A stretch of 48,610 nucleotides of DNA from Streptomyces himastatinicus ATCC 53653 (GCF_000158915.1 NZ_GG657754.1:2030140-2078749); one strand, 5' to 3'; positions 31,693 through 41,662 are shown, counted from the first letter of the stretch. The notes: generated by a model from the sequence alone, not told the origin. Numbers and translations: made by a program.

Positions 31693-31726
31693 AAGGCCGG
31701 GACTGACTCTGTCATCCCGGCCTTTC
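31693..31726 (+). terminator. Terminator before the tail tube gene
   Basis: AAAGGCCGGGA (31693-31703) and TCCCGGCCTTT (31716-31726) form an 11-bp stem, with inner TGAC/GTCA pairing, just upstream of the AGGAGG of the next gene. It ends the small-gene transcript. Confidence 0.75.
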
Positions 31727-31747
31727 ACATGCTCAGGAGGAAAACAT

Positions 31748-32203
31748 ATGGGGCGCCCAATCGACGCCCGAAGCTGGGAATTCGAGGTCGAGACCGCTAC
31801 GGCGGACACGTTCGTACGCCTCGGCAACCTCACCAGCTGGACCCACAACCCCGGCGAGAACGAAGAGACCGCCGATACGACCACGTTCGATTCCGACGGG
31901 TATTACGAGCAGGACATCATGCAGCGGGGCGCGACGATCGAGGTCAGCGGCCTGTACGCGGCCACGGCCGGCACCCGCGACCCCGGACAGGACTACGTCG
32001 ACAAGGTGTGGGCGTACAAGTTCGGCGAGGAGTCGCGCGGAACCCTGCGGTACCGGCACACCTCACAGGACCAGTGGACCGTATGGGAATGCACGGTCAC
32101 GCCCGGCGAGCAGGGCGGCGAGACGAACGCCAAGACCTCATGGGGCGCGACGTTCACCCGGTGCGGCGCCCCGACTACCGCCCCGGTGGTGACGGGACCG
32201 TGA
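31748..32203 (+). CDS. Major tail tube protein
   Basis: 151 aa from ATG 31748 with AGGAGG upstream. FVRLGNLTSWTHNPGENEET, ADTTTFDSDGYYEQDIMQRG and ATIEVSGLYAATAGTRDPGQ are typical of the phage tail-tube fold. It forms the tube of the non-contractile tail around the tape measure. Confidence 0.88.
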   Translation: MGRPIDARSWEFEVETATADTFVRLGNLTSWTHNPGENEETADTTTFDSDGYYEQDIMQRGATIEVSGLYAATAGTRDPGQDYVDKVWAYKFGEESRGTLRYRHTSQDQWTVWECTVTPGEQGGETNAKTSWGATFTRCGAPTTAPVVTGP

Positions 32204-32670
32204 CCGAGCAGCCGATCGAGCCGACCGAGGTCGAGGTCGCCGATTTCGACGCGTTTTTCGCCGAGCAGGCCGAGCCGGAACGGCAGGGCGTACCGCTCAA
32301 GCTGTACGGACGGACGTACGTCCTCCCGCCGACCCTGCCCGCCCTGTTCACTCTCCAGCTGCACCGGGTGCAGCACTCCGCCCGCCCCGACGACATCCGG
32401 CGCCTGCTCGGCTCCCTGTTCGGGCCGGACGCGGTCGACCACTGGACCGAGGCCGGCATGGACGACCGCCGCCTCGGCATCGTCCTGCTGTGGTCGACGG
32501 CCAACGTCGCCGATCCGGGCGCCGTGTCCATGGAGCGCGCGGCGCGGCTGTACGACGAGCGCGAGGCCGCGAAGGGAAAAGCGGCGCCGCGGCAGACCCC
32601 GGCCAAGCCCCGCCCGAAGGGCAAGGGCAAGGGCAAGGGGAAGCCGCGGAGTTCTGGCACTCGGTCCTGA
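32200..32670 (+). CDS. Tail assembly chaperone, short form
   Basis: 156 aa from GTG 32200, overlapping the tube gene. Core VEVADFDAFFAEQAE, KLYGRTYVLPPTLPALFTLQ, then DIRRLLGSLFGPDAVDHW and a Lys/Gly tail. This is the upstream chaperone product; ribosomes slipping at 32637 make the longer form. It keeps the tape measure soluble during tail assembly. Confidence 0.85.
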   Translation: MTEQPIEPTEVEVADFDAFFAEQAEPERQGVPLKLYGRTYVLPPTLPALFTLQLHRVQHSARPDDIRRLLGSLFGPDAVDHWTEAGMDDRRLGIVLLWSTANVADPGAVSMERAARLYDEREAAKGKAAPRQTPAKPRPKGKGKGKGKPRSSGTRS

Positions 32671-32867
32671 CCAACTGGGGCGCGGTCGAGTCTGACCTCG
32701 CCCAGACCTACGGCCTGTCGGCCGACGACATCGCGCGCCTGTCCACGCGCGCGTTCCTGGTCCGCATCGCCGGTCTGCCCGGCGAGTCACGGTTCGCCCG
32801 TGCGTGGCGCTCGACGCCCCGCGTCGTGACGGACCCCGGCGAGATCGCCCGGCTCACCGGGCAGTGA
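32200..32867 (+). CDS. Tail assembly chaperone, -1 frameshift fusion form
   Basis: About 222 aa made when ribosomes shift -1 at the GGGG run (32637-32640, near residue 147). The reading continues GEAAEFWHSVLTNWGAVESD, then LAQTYGLSADDIARLS and TDPGEIARLTG to the stop at 32867. The downstream frame has no good start of its own, which supports the fusion. A conserved siphovirus mechanism, here just before the tape measure gene. Confidence 0.8.
32637..32643 (+). other. Programmed -1 frameshift site
   Basis: GGGGAAG, with the zero-frame GGG codon at 32638-32640 preceded by G. Slipping one base back re-pairs perfectly in the P site. It ends a tract of GGCAAG repeats. The slip product matches tail chaperone C-terminal domains. 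Confidence 0.65.
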
Positions 32868-32914
32868 TCAACAACCACAACTGAATAGCGGCGCGCGCCG
32901 TTGGGGGGTGCTCC

Positions 32915-35143
32915 TTGGGTTCCCTCACCATCGGCGAGCTGGTCGGTTTCATCGACCTCGACGACTCCGGGGCACAGCGCGGAGTCGACCGCACCGAGGC
33001 CGCTCTCGTTGGTCTCCAGCAGGACGCAGACGGCCGGTTGCGCGACATGCGCGGCCGGTTCGCTGTGGCCGGCGCGGAGATGGGCGGCGCCCTCGGCGAC
33101 GGCATCGGCGGGGGCGCCGAGGAAGCCGGCCGCGGCCTGGCGGGCATCGGCCCGCTGCTGGGCGCGGCCAAGACCTCGACGCTTGCCCTGTCGGGCGCGT
33201 CGGTCGTTGCGGCGGGTGCGCTCGCCGCCGTGCCGTTGGCCGTGATCGGCCTCGGCGCGAAGGTGCTCGCCGAGAACGAGCAGGTCAAGGGCGCATTTAC
33301 CGACCTCGGCGAGCACGTCAAGGGGCGAATGCAGGAACTCGCCGCCCCGTTGGTCGAGCCGTTCGTCAACGCCGCCGACCAGTTGGGCGGCATCTTCGAC
33401 GACCTCGCCCCGCAGATCGGCGCCCTGTTCAAGGGCGTCGCCCCGCTCGTCGAGCCACTGGTCGAGGGGATCGGAGCCCTCGCCAAAGGCGCGATGCCCG
33501 GCCTGGTCTCCGCGGTCGAGGCCGCGGGCCCGGTCATCGACGCCCTGTCGACCGGACTCGGCGCGGTCGGCGACGGCATCGGCGGGTTCTTCGAGGGCGT
33601 CGCCACGGGCGCCGGCGGCGCGGCCGAAGGGCTCGGCGGCCTGCTCGGCGCGGTCGGCGAAATCCTGCCCGCCGTCGGGCAACTGATCGGCGCACTCGCC
33701 GAGGCCGGCGGGCCCGTGCTCGCCGCGCTCGCCCAGGCGCTCGCCCCCGTAGTGAAGAGTCTCGCGGACGCGCTCGGCCCCGCCCTGGCCAAGCTGGGCC
33801 CGCCGCTCGCCCGGTTGGCGACCTCGCTCGGCGACGCCCTGTTGCCGATCGTCGATGCGCTCGGCCCTGTGCTCGCCTCCGCCGCGGGCGCGTTCGGCGA
33901 GCTGATCGACGCCGTGTCGCCGCTGCTGCCACTGCTCGGCGGCATGATCGCGTCCGTTCTGCCCGCGCTCACGCCGCTACTCGACGCGCTCGCGGTGATC
34001 TTTCAGCAGATGGCGCCCGTCATCGAAGAGGTAGCGGGCGTGCTCGGTAGCACACTGATGCCCGTATTCGCGGTATTGCCGCAGGTCATCGCGCCTATCG
34101 CCGAGATGCTGGGGCAGCTCGCCGCCGCGATCCTGCCGATTCTGGTCGACCTGATCGCCGCCCTGTCGCCCGCGCTGATGACGATCGGGCAGGCGTTCGC
34201 GCAACTGCTCGTTGCCCTGTCGCCGCTGATCGTCGCCGTGGGTGAGCTGCTGATCGGCGCACTCAACGCGCTCATGCCGATCATCGAGCCGCTGATCGGC
34301 CTCATCGGGCAGCTCGCCGGAATCTTCGCGAACGGCCTCGCCGCCGTGATCGAGCAGGTGGTCGTACCCGTCATCGGCGCCATCGTCGCGCTGCTTCAAG
34401 GCGACTTCGACCAGGCATGGCAACTCGCCAAAACGGCCGTGTCGAACGCCGCGAACCTGATCGGCGAGGCCGCGACCAGACTCGCCGAGTGGGTCGGTAA
34501 CGGCATCTCCACCGCGGTCGCCTGGATCAACGGACTGCCCGGCCGCGCGTACAGCGCGCTCGCCCCGCTCGCCGGCAAGCTGCGCGACCGCGCGGAATCA
34601 GCCCTGCGCAGCTTCAAAGACTCGATCGTCAGCAAGGCGCGCGAGGCCATCGCATGGGCGCGCGGACTACCCGACCAAATCTCATCGGCGATCGGCAACC
34701 TCAATTCGCTGCTGGTCGACAAGGGGAAAGACGTCGTTCGCGGCCTGCTCAACGGCGTGAAGAGCATGGGCGGTTACCTGAAATCCCAGCTGGTCAGCTT
34801 CGCAAAAAACATGATCCCCGGCCCCATCGCTGACGCATTGGGCATCGCTTCACCGTCCAAGGTCATGGCGCGCGACGTGGGCCGCTGGATTCCCGCCGGC
34901 CTGGTCAAGGGCATCGAGGGCGGCGCCGGGGCCGTGGACCGCGCAATGTCCAGCCTGGTGACCCCGCCCGCCGTCCCGTCCCTCTCGCCCACCCTCGCGG
35001 GCGCGGGCGCGTACGGCTCACCGTTCGCCGCCCCCTCGACCGGCGGCGCCCTGGTGCACGTCGAGCACTGGCACGCCGCCGAGAACGGCACCCCCGACGA
35101 CAACGCCCGCGCGCTCGCGTGGCTGGCCAAAGCGAGGGGGTGA
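32915..35143 (+). CDS. Tail tape measure protein
   Basis: 742 aa from TTG 32915 behind GGGGGGTG. It starts with GFIDLDDSGAQRGVDRTEAA, then carries a long hydrophobic, helical centre with many repeats of PLVEPLVEGIGALAKG and PLIEPLIGLIGQLAG type. Toward the C-terminus come VAWINGLPGRAYSALAPLAG and GIASPSKVMARDVGRWIPAG. Its length suggests a tail of roughly 110 nm, using about 0.15 nm per residue. No lysozyme or peptidase domain is seen. Confidence 0.93.
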   Translation: MGSLTIGELVGFIDLDDSGAQRGVDRTEAALVGLQQDADGRLRDMRGRFAVAGAEMGGALGDGIGGGAEEAGRGLAGIGPLLGAAKTSTLALSGASVVAAGALAAVPLAVIGLGAKVLAENEQVKGAFTDLGEHVKGRMQELAAPLVEPFVNAADQLGGIFDDLAPQIGALFKGVAPLVEPLVEGIGALAKGAMPGLVSAVEAAGPVIDALSTGLGAVGDGIGGFFEGVATGAGGAAEGLGGLLGAVGEILPAVGQLIGALAEAGGPVLAALAQALAPVVKSLADALGPALAKLGPPLARLATSLGDALLPIVDALGPVLASAAGAFGELIDAVSPLLPLLGGMIASVLPALTPLLDALAVIFQQMAPVIEEVAGVLGSTLMPVFAVLPQVIAPIAEMLGQLAAAILPILVDLIAALSPALMTIGQAFAQLLVALSPLIVAVGELLIGALNALMPIIEPLIGLIGQLAGIFANGLAAVIEQVVVPVIGAIVALLQGDFDQAWQLAKTAVSNAANLIGEAATRLAEWVGNGISTAVAWINGLPGRAYSALAPLAGKLRDRAESALRSFKDSIVSKAREAIAWARGLPDQISSAIGNLNSLLVDKGKDVVRGLLNGVKSMGGYLKSQLVSFAKNMIPGPIADALGIASPSKVMARDVGRWIPAGLVKGIEGGAGAVDRAMSSLVTPPAVPSLSPTLAGAGAYGSPFAAPSTGGALVHVEHWHAAENGTPDDNARALAWLAKARG

Positions 35144-35145
35144 CC

Positions 35146-36024
35146 ATGGCGCCCGGTTCCCTGCTCACCCGCCCGGGACAGGTGCAATACGGCGAGCTGC
35201 TGCTCGGCGCGGGCACGCCGTACCGATGGCGCGGTATCACCGGGTGGGAGGAACTTCCCGCCCTCGACTCCGGCACAGTGCCGCGGTCGGACGCACACGG
35301 CGCGATCCCCGGCGGCCTACTCGCACAGGCCCGGACGATCGGCCTCGACGGGTTGGTCATCCGGGCCCCGCGGGCGTCCGTCGGCGCGGTCGTCGCCACC
35401 CTCAACGCGGGCACGGTGCCGGTCGAGGACGAGCGCCCGTTCGTGGCGTGGCTCGACGACCGCGGGCCCCTACTCGCGTACGCCCGCGCCACCCGCCGCG
35501 CGGTACCGGCGGCCCTCGGGTACCGCCTCGGCACGATCACGGGCGGCGCCTTGGAATTCGTCGCGACCGACCCGCGCCGGTACGCGCTCGCCGAACAGGT
35601 CGCGTCCGCGATGCTGCCCATGTCCGAGCCTGGTCTGTCGTGGCCGCTGGTGTGGCCGCTGGACTTCGGCGCGCCCGGCAGCACAGGCGCCATCAGCACG
35701 ACGAACATCGGGGACGCCGAGGCACACCCCGTGATCGAGTTCCGCGGGCCGGTCGCCCGGCCGTCGCTGACCAACATCGGCACGGGCGATGCGCTGGAGT
35801 ACGACATACCGCTCGCCGCCGACGACGTGCTGATCATCGATACCAGCGCCGGCACGGTCACCCTCAACGGCACCGCGTCGCGGATCTACACCGCGACCTC
35901 GCGCAGCGTGCCCGAGCAGACGTTCACGCTCGCCCCCGGCACAACGAACCTCCACTTCCGCGCCGCGCCCGGCAGTAGCCCGGCAGCGTCGGCGACCGTG
36001 CGCTACCGCTCGGCATACTGGTAA
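35146..36024 (+). CDS. Distal tail protein
   Basis: 292 aa from ATG 35146 (GTG 35140 overlaps the previous stop but is too close to the ribosome site). GQVQYGELLLGAGTPYRWRG opens it; a beta-rich region contains RRYALAEQV, then PVIEFRGPVARPSLTNIGTG and the end ASATVRYRSAYW. It fits the Dit-like hub between tail tube and baseplate. Confidence 0.8.
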   Translation: MAPGSLLTRPGQVQYGELLLGAGTPYRWRGITGWEELPALDSGTVPRSDAHGAIPGGLLAQARTIGLDGLVIRAPRASVGAVVATLNAGTVPVEDERPFVAWLDDRGPLLAYARATRRAVPAALGYRLGTITGGALEFVATDPRRYALAEQVASAMLPMSEPGLSWPLVWPLDFGAPGSTGAISTTNIGDAEAHPVIEFRGPVARPSLTNIGTGDALEYDIPLAADDVLIIDTSAGTVTLNGTASRIYTATSRSVPEQTFTLAPGTTNLHFRAAPGSSPAASATVRYRSAYW

Positions 36025-36038
36025 GGAGACACCCCACC

Positions 36039-37055
36039 GTGACCGTGCGTTCGGCATGGCTGCTGCCCAACGGGCAGACGAGAGAAGACACCCGCCTCAC
36101 GCCCGTGGGCACCTTCGCGCCCGAGTCGGAGACGCGTACCCGGGACGGCGTGATTCCCGGGGGCGACCCGTTCGCCGCCGCGGGCGCGGGCGCGATGGCC
36201 CTGCAAATCGGCGTCGGCCGCGCGCTGGTGCAAGGCACCGACGCCCAGGGGGCGTACCCCGTAGCCAACGACGCGCCTGCAATCCTCACATTCGCCGACG
36301 GCGACGCGCAGTTCGCCCGCATCGATGCTGTGGTCGTCCGGGTGTACGACGAACTGTTCGACACCGACGGACAGAACCTGGCGCGAATAGAGATCATCCA
36401 GGGCGAACGCGCGGAGACCCCGACCGCGCCGACCCTTCCCTCGGCCTGTCTGCGCCTGTGGGACGTGACGATTCCCGCAGGCGCGTCCGCGGGCGTGGGC
36501 GGTATCGACTGGACGGCTGCACTCGCGGACCGGCGCCGTTACACCGTCGCCGTGGGCGCAGTGGTGCCCCGTGGCGCCGCATCGGACGTAGGCGCCTACG
36601 ACGGCCAGTACGCCGATCATGGGGGCGTGCTGAAACGCTGGTCCGTCACGGCAGGGCAGTGGCAGACCTACCGGCCCCCGTCCGATGTTCAGACCGCGAC
36701 CGGCGCCGCCGTGGTGACAGCCGCATCGGGCTGGACGCTGCACAATGCCCAGGCCGTCCGCGTATCCGGCATGATCACAGTGCGAGTGCAGATCGAGCGG
36801 ACCGGCCCGGATTACGGGCCTGCTTCCTCCGACGGAAACCTCGCCGACCTCGCCATGTTCACCGTTGCCGCCGGATGGCGCCCGAACGGCATCTACGGCG
36901 TTGAGCGCATGCCCACGATCGTGACCGACTCCTACGGCGACGGGGCCGGCTATCTCACCCCGAACACCGGCCTGTTCGAACTCGTTTCATGGGGCCCGGG
37001 CGCAACGGTCGTCAAAAACAGGTGGCACCGCGTGATGATCACCTACCCGGCATAA
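36039..37055 (+). CDS. Minor tail/baseplate protein
   Basis: 338 aa from GTG 36039 with AAGGAG upstream. The N-terminal half (SETRTRDGVIPGGDPFAAAG, GAMALQIGVGRALVQGTDAQ) is a baseplate-type domain; the C-terminal third (ASGWTLHNAQAVRVSGMITV, MITYPA end) looks like a receptor-binding beta domain. Exact role unknown. Confidence 0.72.
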   Translation: MTVRSAWLLPNGQTREDTRLTPVGTFAPESETRTRDGVIPGGDPFAAAGAGAMALQIGVGRALVQGTDAQGAYPVANDAPAILTFADGDAQFARIDAVVVRVYDELFDTDGQNLARIEIIQGERAETPTAPTLPSACLRLWDVTIPAGASAGVGGIDWTAALADRRRYTVAVGAVVPRGAASDVGAYDGQYADHGGVLKRWSVTAGQWQTYRPPSDVQTATGAAVVTAASGWTLHNAQAVRVSGMITVRVQIERTGPDYGPASSDGNLADLAMFTVAAGWRPNGIYGVERMPTIVTDSYGDGAGYLTPNTGLFELVSWGPGATVVKNRWHRVMITYPA

Positions 37056-37064
37056 GGGGGCGAC

Positions 37065-38165
37065 GTGGGCACCACCGCGCCGTACCGGCTGCTGCTGACG
37101 GATCTACGCTCCGACCAGCTGCTCGACGCCCTGCCCGTACAGGGCCTGTCCCTCGACGACTACATAGGCAAGACGGGCCGCCTCACAGGCACCGTGCCGA
37201 TCCCTAACCGCGCCCTCGCCGACCGCGCCCGCCGCGTTCTCCTGCCCGGACGAACGGGCGTATGGGTCGAGAGGGGGCGCGAACTCTGGTGGGGCGGCAT
37301 CCTGTGGACGCTCAACCTCGCCAGCGACAGCCGCGGATTCCTCAGCGCCCAGATACAGGCCGGCGGGTGGGAGAGCTATCTGTACCGGCGCCTGTTGTTC
37401 GATACGCAGATCGCCGACGATGTCGACCAGTTCGACGTAGTGCGGCAGCTGGTCGACTACGCACAAAACGCCGAGGGCGGCGACATCGGCATCACATACG
37501 ACACGGCCATCTCTGGAGTGCCCCGCGACCGCACGTACTCGCGCTACGACCTCCCGAGCATCGGCGACCTGATCGACGACCTCGCCGCGGTCGAGCGTGG
37601 CTTCGAGTGGCGCATCGCGAGCTTCCGTGACGGCGACGGCCGACGCGTCAAGAAGCTGATGATGGGACACCCCGTCATCCGCACCGGCACAGCCGACATC
37701 GTCCTCGACCACCCCGGCCCGGTCCTGTCCTACGCGTGGCCGACGGACGCGACAGGCAAGGCGAACGCGTGGCAGAGCCGCGGCGCGTCCGTGAACGGCA
37801 ACCTCGCCGCAGACAGCTACCCGCTTACCTCGCCGCTCCTGGTCGCCGAGGACGACATCGCCGCCGGCTGGCCGCGCCTCGACAGGAGCAGCGACTACAC
37901 CACCGTTGAAGTACAAGACACGCTCGACGCACACGCCCGAGCGGACGCCGCCGCGGCCCGCAACCCCGTCACGCTGCCAGAAATCACGGTCCTGCTCGGC
38001 GGGAACATCACGCCCGCCCTGCTCGGCGCCACCGTCCGGGTACGCATCCGCGACCTGTGGCACCCCGACACCCTCGACGCCCGGTACCGCGTCGTCGGCC
38101 TTTCCATCACCCCGCCCGAGCGCGGTCGGCCCGAGACGGCCCGCCTGTATCTGGAGGTCCCGTAA
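37065..38165 (+). CDS. Gp37-like tail/baseplate hub protein
   Basis: 366 aa from GTG 37065. [33 protein letters not shown], the [20 protein letters not shown] motif and [20 protein letters not shown] match the Siphovirus ReqiPepy6 Gp37-like family, thought to sit in the baseplate. Direct neighbour of the frameshifted tail genes. Confidence 0.78.
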   Translation: MGTTAPYRLLLTDLRSDQLLDALPVQGLSLDDYIGKTGRLTGTVPIPNRALADRARRVLLPGRTGVWVERGRELWWGGILWTLNLASDSRGFLSAQIQAGGWESYLYRRLLFDTQIADDVDQFDVVRQLVDYAQNAEGGDIGITYDTAISGVPRDRTYSRYDLPSIGDLIDDLAAVERGFEWRIASFRDGDGRRVKKLMMGHPVIRTGTADIVLDHPGPVLSYAWPTDATGKANAWQSRGASVNGNLAADSYPLTSPLLVAEDDIAAGWPRLDRSSDYTTVEVQDTLDAHARADAAAARNPVTLPEITVLLGGNITPALLGATVRVRIRDLWHPDTLDARYRVVGLSITPPERGRPETARLYLEVP

Positions 38166-38167
38166 CC

Positions 38168-38882
38168 GTGCCGTACGTACCGCAAGACGTGCTCGACCGC
38201 CTCGCCGCCCTCGAACGGCAGGTGAAGCAGCTTGCCGGACGCGCCAACATCCGGCCCGCGCTGAATCAGGTACTCAACGGCGACGTAGTGATCGGCGAGG
38301 GCGGGCAGCTCTACGTACGCGCCCCCGGCGACGCCACGGTCCTGCAAATCGGCAAGCTCTACACCGAGTCGGACGAGTTCGGTTTCAAGGTACGCCGCGA
38401 AGACGGAAGCCTCGCGCTCGGCGTGTATCACGGCCTCACGGGCGATGTCGGCGAGCAGGGCATTCGGATGCTTGACGCGTCCGGCACAGAGATTTTCGCC
38501 GAGGACGTGCTCAACGGTGGGCTTGCCCGTCCGTACCTGCCCCCTGCCGCTCCCAAAGACGATAGTCCGTCTACGTGTGCCCGGTACCATCTCAACGTCA
38601 GGAACAACCCTGGCGAACTCGCAAGGTCTCGTACAGCACCCGTACGTACGGGTGAAGGCCACGCCCGCGCTCGACAGCTCCACCAACGGGCAAGTACGGA
38701 TCGTGGCCGACGGCACCACCCTGGCTACCGGCGCCGTAGACAGCATTCTGACGGCCACGGCTGCACTGCCCGGTTTCACATGGGGCGCCACAGTTCAGTT
38801 CGAGTTGCAGGCCCGCCGGACCGCAGGCACCGGCACCGTGCGCGGCATGACCCGCTACCTGTACGGCGTCCAGTCCCCGTAA
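38168..38882 (+). pseudogene. Minor tail protein with 1-nt frameshift
   Basis: Starts GTG 38168: a helical stem (PQDVLDRLAALERQVKQLA) and a beta domain (NQVLNGDVVIGEGGQLYVRA, FAEDVLNGGLARPYLP). At C5 (38540-38544) the frame shifts by one. Reading on as PLPLPKTIVRLRVPGTISTS, then TTLATGAVDSILTATAALPG, gives the natural C-terminal domain to 38882. Dropping one C restores a single 237-aa protein. Either a real mutation, sequencing error or unusual +1 recoding. Confidence 0.75.
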
Positions 38883-38913
38883 CCCCTACCTCCCTCATCC
38901 ACAGGAGTCGTCC

Positions 38914-40345
38914 TTGCTGCCCGAAAGCATCCCCACGGTGAAGGTCACCGGTCGCTACCTCGACCCCTCCGGCCAGCCGCTAGCCGGACAAATCGTGTGG
39001 CGCGCGCCCGCCCTGCTGACGTTCGGCGCCGCCGACGTGATGCTGTCCGGCCCCGTCACCGCGCCGCTCGACGCCACCGGCGCATTCGCGGTGATTCTTC
39101 CGGCCACTGACGCCCCGGACATGAATCCCTCGGGCTGGTCCTACACCGTCACCGAACAGCTCACAGGCGTTGCGTCCAACCGCTCGTACCAGATCCTCTT
39201 GCCCGCTGCCGAGCCCGTCGTCGACCTCGCCGACCTCGCCCCCACCAACCCGAGCACGCCCAACTACGTGGCAGTCAAGGGCGCCAGCGCGTACGAGGTC
39301 GCCGTCGCTTCTGGATACGAGGGCACCGTCACCGACTGGCTCTCATCACTGGTCGGCCCGACCGGGCCCCAGGGTCCCCCCGGAGCAACGGGCGCAACCG
39401 GAGCAACCGGAGCGGCCGGCCCGCAGGGCATCCCCGGCCCGGACGGCGCCCCTGGGGTCGTGCAATCCGTCAACGGGCAATCGGTCGCCGACGTACAGCT
39501 CGACGCGGCCGACGTACACGCCGTACCGGACACCGCGCCGGGCGCCCCCGGGGGTGTGGCGACACTCGACGCCACAGGCAAGGTGCCCGCCGCCCAGCTG
39601 CCGACCAGCACCGGCGAGGGCGTGGTCAGCGTCAACGGCGACCGCGGCCCCGACGTCGTCCTCGACGCGGCCAAGGTGGGCGCCATCCCGGCGACCGCCA
39701 AGGGCACCGCGGGGGGCGTGGCCGAGCTGGACGCCGTCGGCGACGTACCAGAAAGAACAGCTGCCCCCGTGGGCCATCGGCACATGGGCACCGGCCGACT
39801 TCGGCCTCGCCGCATGGTCCTACGACATCGGCACCAACTCCCCCACCCCGGGAGACGCGCCGTCACAGGCCGGGCGCCTGTATCTGGTAGGTGTGCCGCT
39901 ACGCCAGGCCGCCACGATCGCCAAAGCCGCTGTCCACACCATGGGCTTTGACCGGCCCAACAGCACCGTCACGGCCGCCTACCTCGGCATTTACAACGCG
40001 AGCCTTGCCAGAGTGGCCACCACCGCGAACCTCGCGAGCACGTGGACCGAGGAACACCGGATCGGCGGATCACTCACCCCCTACGCCCTCACCGCGCCCG
40101 CGAGCCTCGCCGCCGGCGGGTATTACGTCGCGATCCTGATCAGGGGAACCGGCACGAGCGTGCCCTACCTCGCCGCGGCGAACTGGAGCGGGAACGCCAC
40201 CACATCGGCCGCCCGCGCCGTCACCACGAGCGGTATGTACCGATGGCTCCAGACGTCCAGCACCAGCCTTACGACGCTCCCGGCCACGCTCACGCTGGGC
40301 GGCATGGTCGAGTCGACCACCTGCTATTGGGCCGCCATCGGCTGA
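38914..40345 (+). pseudogene. Collagen-like tail fibre with 1-nt frameshift
   Basis: Starts TTG 38914. The N-terminal domain (PTVKVTGRYLDPSGQPLAG) leads to 11 Gly-X-Y triplets (residues 148-181) and two roughly 47-aa repeats (SVNGQSVADVQLDAADVHAV; SVNGDRGPDVVLDAAKVGAI). After VGDVP the frame breaks at 39751; the C-terminal receptor-type domain (EQLPPWAIGTWAPADFGLAA onward) continues in the +1 frame to 40345. Omitting G39751 gives one continuous protein of about 476 aa. Confidence 0.78.
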
Positions 40346-40377
40346 CCCGCCACCGCGCCGCCCACTTCATCACCCGC

Positions 40378-40406
40378 CGCCCCGCGCACCGCGCCGGGCG
40401 TTTTTT
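40378..40406 (+). terminator. Intrinsic terminator after the tail module
   Basis: CGCCC and GCGC pair with GCGC and GGGCG across one C-C mismatch (stem 40378-40400), followed directly by six T (40401-40406). A classical terminator between tail and lysis genes. Confidence 0.8.
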
Positions 40407-40426
40407 CATGCCCAGGAGGCACCCCT

Positions 40427-41341
40427 ATGAGCCAGACCTCGCGCGGCATCGACGTGTCCGCGTACCAGGCCGCACAGGACTGGAAGAAGCACGCGGCCGA
40501 TGGCCTTACCTTTGCGTTCGCCAAGGCGAGCGAGGGACAGAAGACCCACGACCTCAAGTTCGCGAGCCACGTCAAGGGCATCAGGGCCGCCGGTCTGGTC
40601 GCCGGGGCCTATCACTTCGCGTGGCCGAACCAGTCCGCGGCGAAGGAGGCCGCGAACTACATCGCCGCCGTCAAGCCCCACGCGGGCCCCGGTTTCCTGC
40701 ACTGGCTCGACCTGGAGGCGTACAGCGACCGGCGCAACTACAAGGGCGCGACGGCCGCCCAGATCAAGGCGTATGCCGCCGCATGGATCGCCGCGGTGAA
40801 GAAGGCGTTCCCCGGTCAGCGCGTCGGCATCTACACGTCCGCCTCAGACATCGCAGCCGGTCACGTTCCGTCGGGCGTGCCGCTGTGGTACCCCGCTTAC
40901 CCGTGGGGCGCCGCCACGTACGCCCGGGCCGAGGCCGCTACCCGGCCCAAGCCGTCCGGCCGCACGGTGACGTTCTGGCAGTTCACATCGACCCCGCTCG
41001 ACCGGAATATCGCGTACATGTCCCCCTCCCAGCTGCGCGAGTGGGCCAAGGGCGCCGCCGCCGACCCCGACGACGAGGCGTACAAGCCGCCGGCGTTCCC
41101 GACCGGCCTCGCCCCGAACAAGGCCAAGCCGTCCGCCGTCACGCTTCAGCGCGCGCTCAAGGCCACCGGCTACATGTCCAAGAGCGTCAAGGAGTCCCCG
41201 AACTACGGGCCCGCGACACAGGCCGCGGTGGCCAAGTTCCACAACGCGCACCCGCAGTACCGCGCCAAGGGCACCACGCACGACGTGAAGATCGGCCCGA
41301 AGGGATGGGGCGCCCTGTTCCGCCTCGCCTACGGCAAGTAG
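40427..41341 (+). CDS. GH25 endolysin
   Basis: 304 aa from ATG 40427 with AGGAGG upstream. The GH25 muramidase domain (residues 1-200) shows RGIDVSAYQAAQDW, FAFAKASEG, GAYHFAWPNQSA and HWLDLEAYSDRRNY. The C-terminal part (SAVTLQRALKATGYMSKSV, NYGPATQAAVAKFHNAHPQY) is a peptidoglycan-binding-type domain. It would cleave host cell wall for lysis. Confidence 0.9.
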   Translation: MSQTSRGIDVSAYQAAQDWKKHAADGLTFAFAKASEGQKTHDLKFASHVKGIRAAGLVAGAYHFAWPNQSAAKEAANYIAAVKPHAGPGFLHWLDLEAYSDRRNYKGATAAQIKAYAAAWIAAVKKAFPGQRVGIYTSASDIAAGHVPSGVPLWYPAYPWGAATYARAEAATRPKPSGRTVTFWQFTSTPLDRNIAYMSPSQLREWAKGAAADPDDEAYKPPAFPTGLAPNKAKPSAVTLQRALKATGYMSKSVKESPNYGPATQAAVAKFHNAHPQYRAKGTTHDVKIGPKGWGALFRLAYGK

Positions 41342-41348
41342 GCACCCC

Positions 41349-41379
41349 GCCCGCCCCGGCACCATGCCCCGGGGCGGGC
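41349..41379 (+). terminator. Hairpin between lysin and holin
   Basis: GCCCGCCCCGG (41349-41359) and CCGGGGCGGGC (41369-41379), an 11-bp stem. It may lower holin expression relative to lysin. Confidence 0.6.
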
Positions 41380-41413
41380 CCTGTCATATCCGCATTCCCC
41401 GAAAGGCACTCCC

Positions 41414-41662
41414 ATGAGCCCCGCCACCAAGCGCGCCGTACGCACCGTCATTCAGGGCGTCGTCATGTTCGCCGTCGCCCTCCCCGCCATCGTGAACGCA
41501 TCCGGCATCCCCGAGTCCCTGCCGTGGGTCGCCGCCGCCCTCGCCATCGCCGGCGGCCTCGCGCGCGTCATGGCCCTGCCCGCCGTCGAGCTGCTGCTCG
41601 ACCGGTTCGGCCTCGGCATAGTCGATGACACCGCGCCGGACGCCGGGGGCGCCCCGAAGTGA
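41414..41662 (+). CDS. Holin
   Basis: 82 aa from ATG 41414. Two TM segments (IQGVVMFAVALPAIVNASGI and LPWVAAALAIAGGLARVMAL) and a short charged end, next to the lysin. It would open the membrane to release the lysin. Confidence 0.82.
   Translation: MSPATKRAVRTVIQGVVMFAVALPAIVNASGIPESLPWVAAALAIAGGLARVMALPAVELLLDRFGLGIVDDTAPDAGGAPK

Noticed and set aside
32490..32639. Independent start for the second tail chaperone
   Set aside because: No ribosome site, and the upstream translation in this frame is Arg-rich; the -1 slip explains the arrangement.
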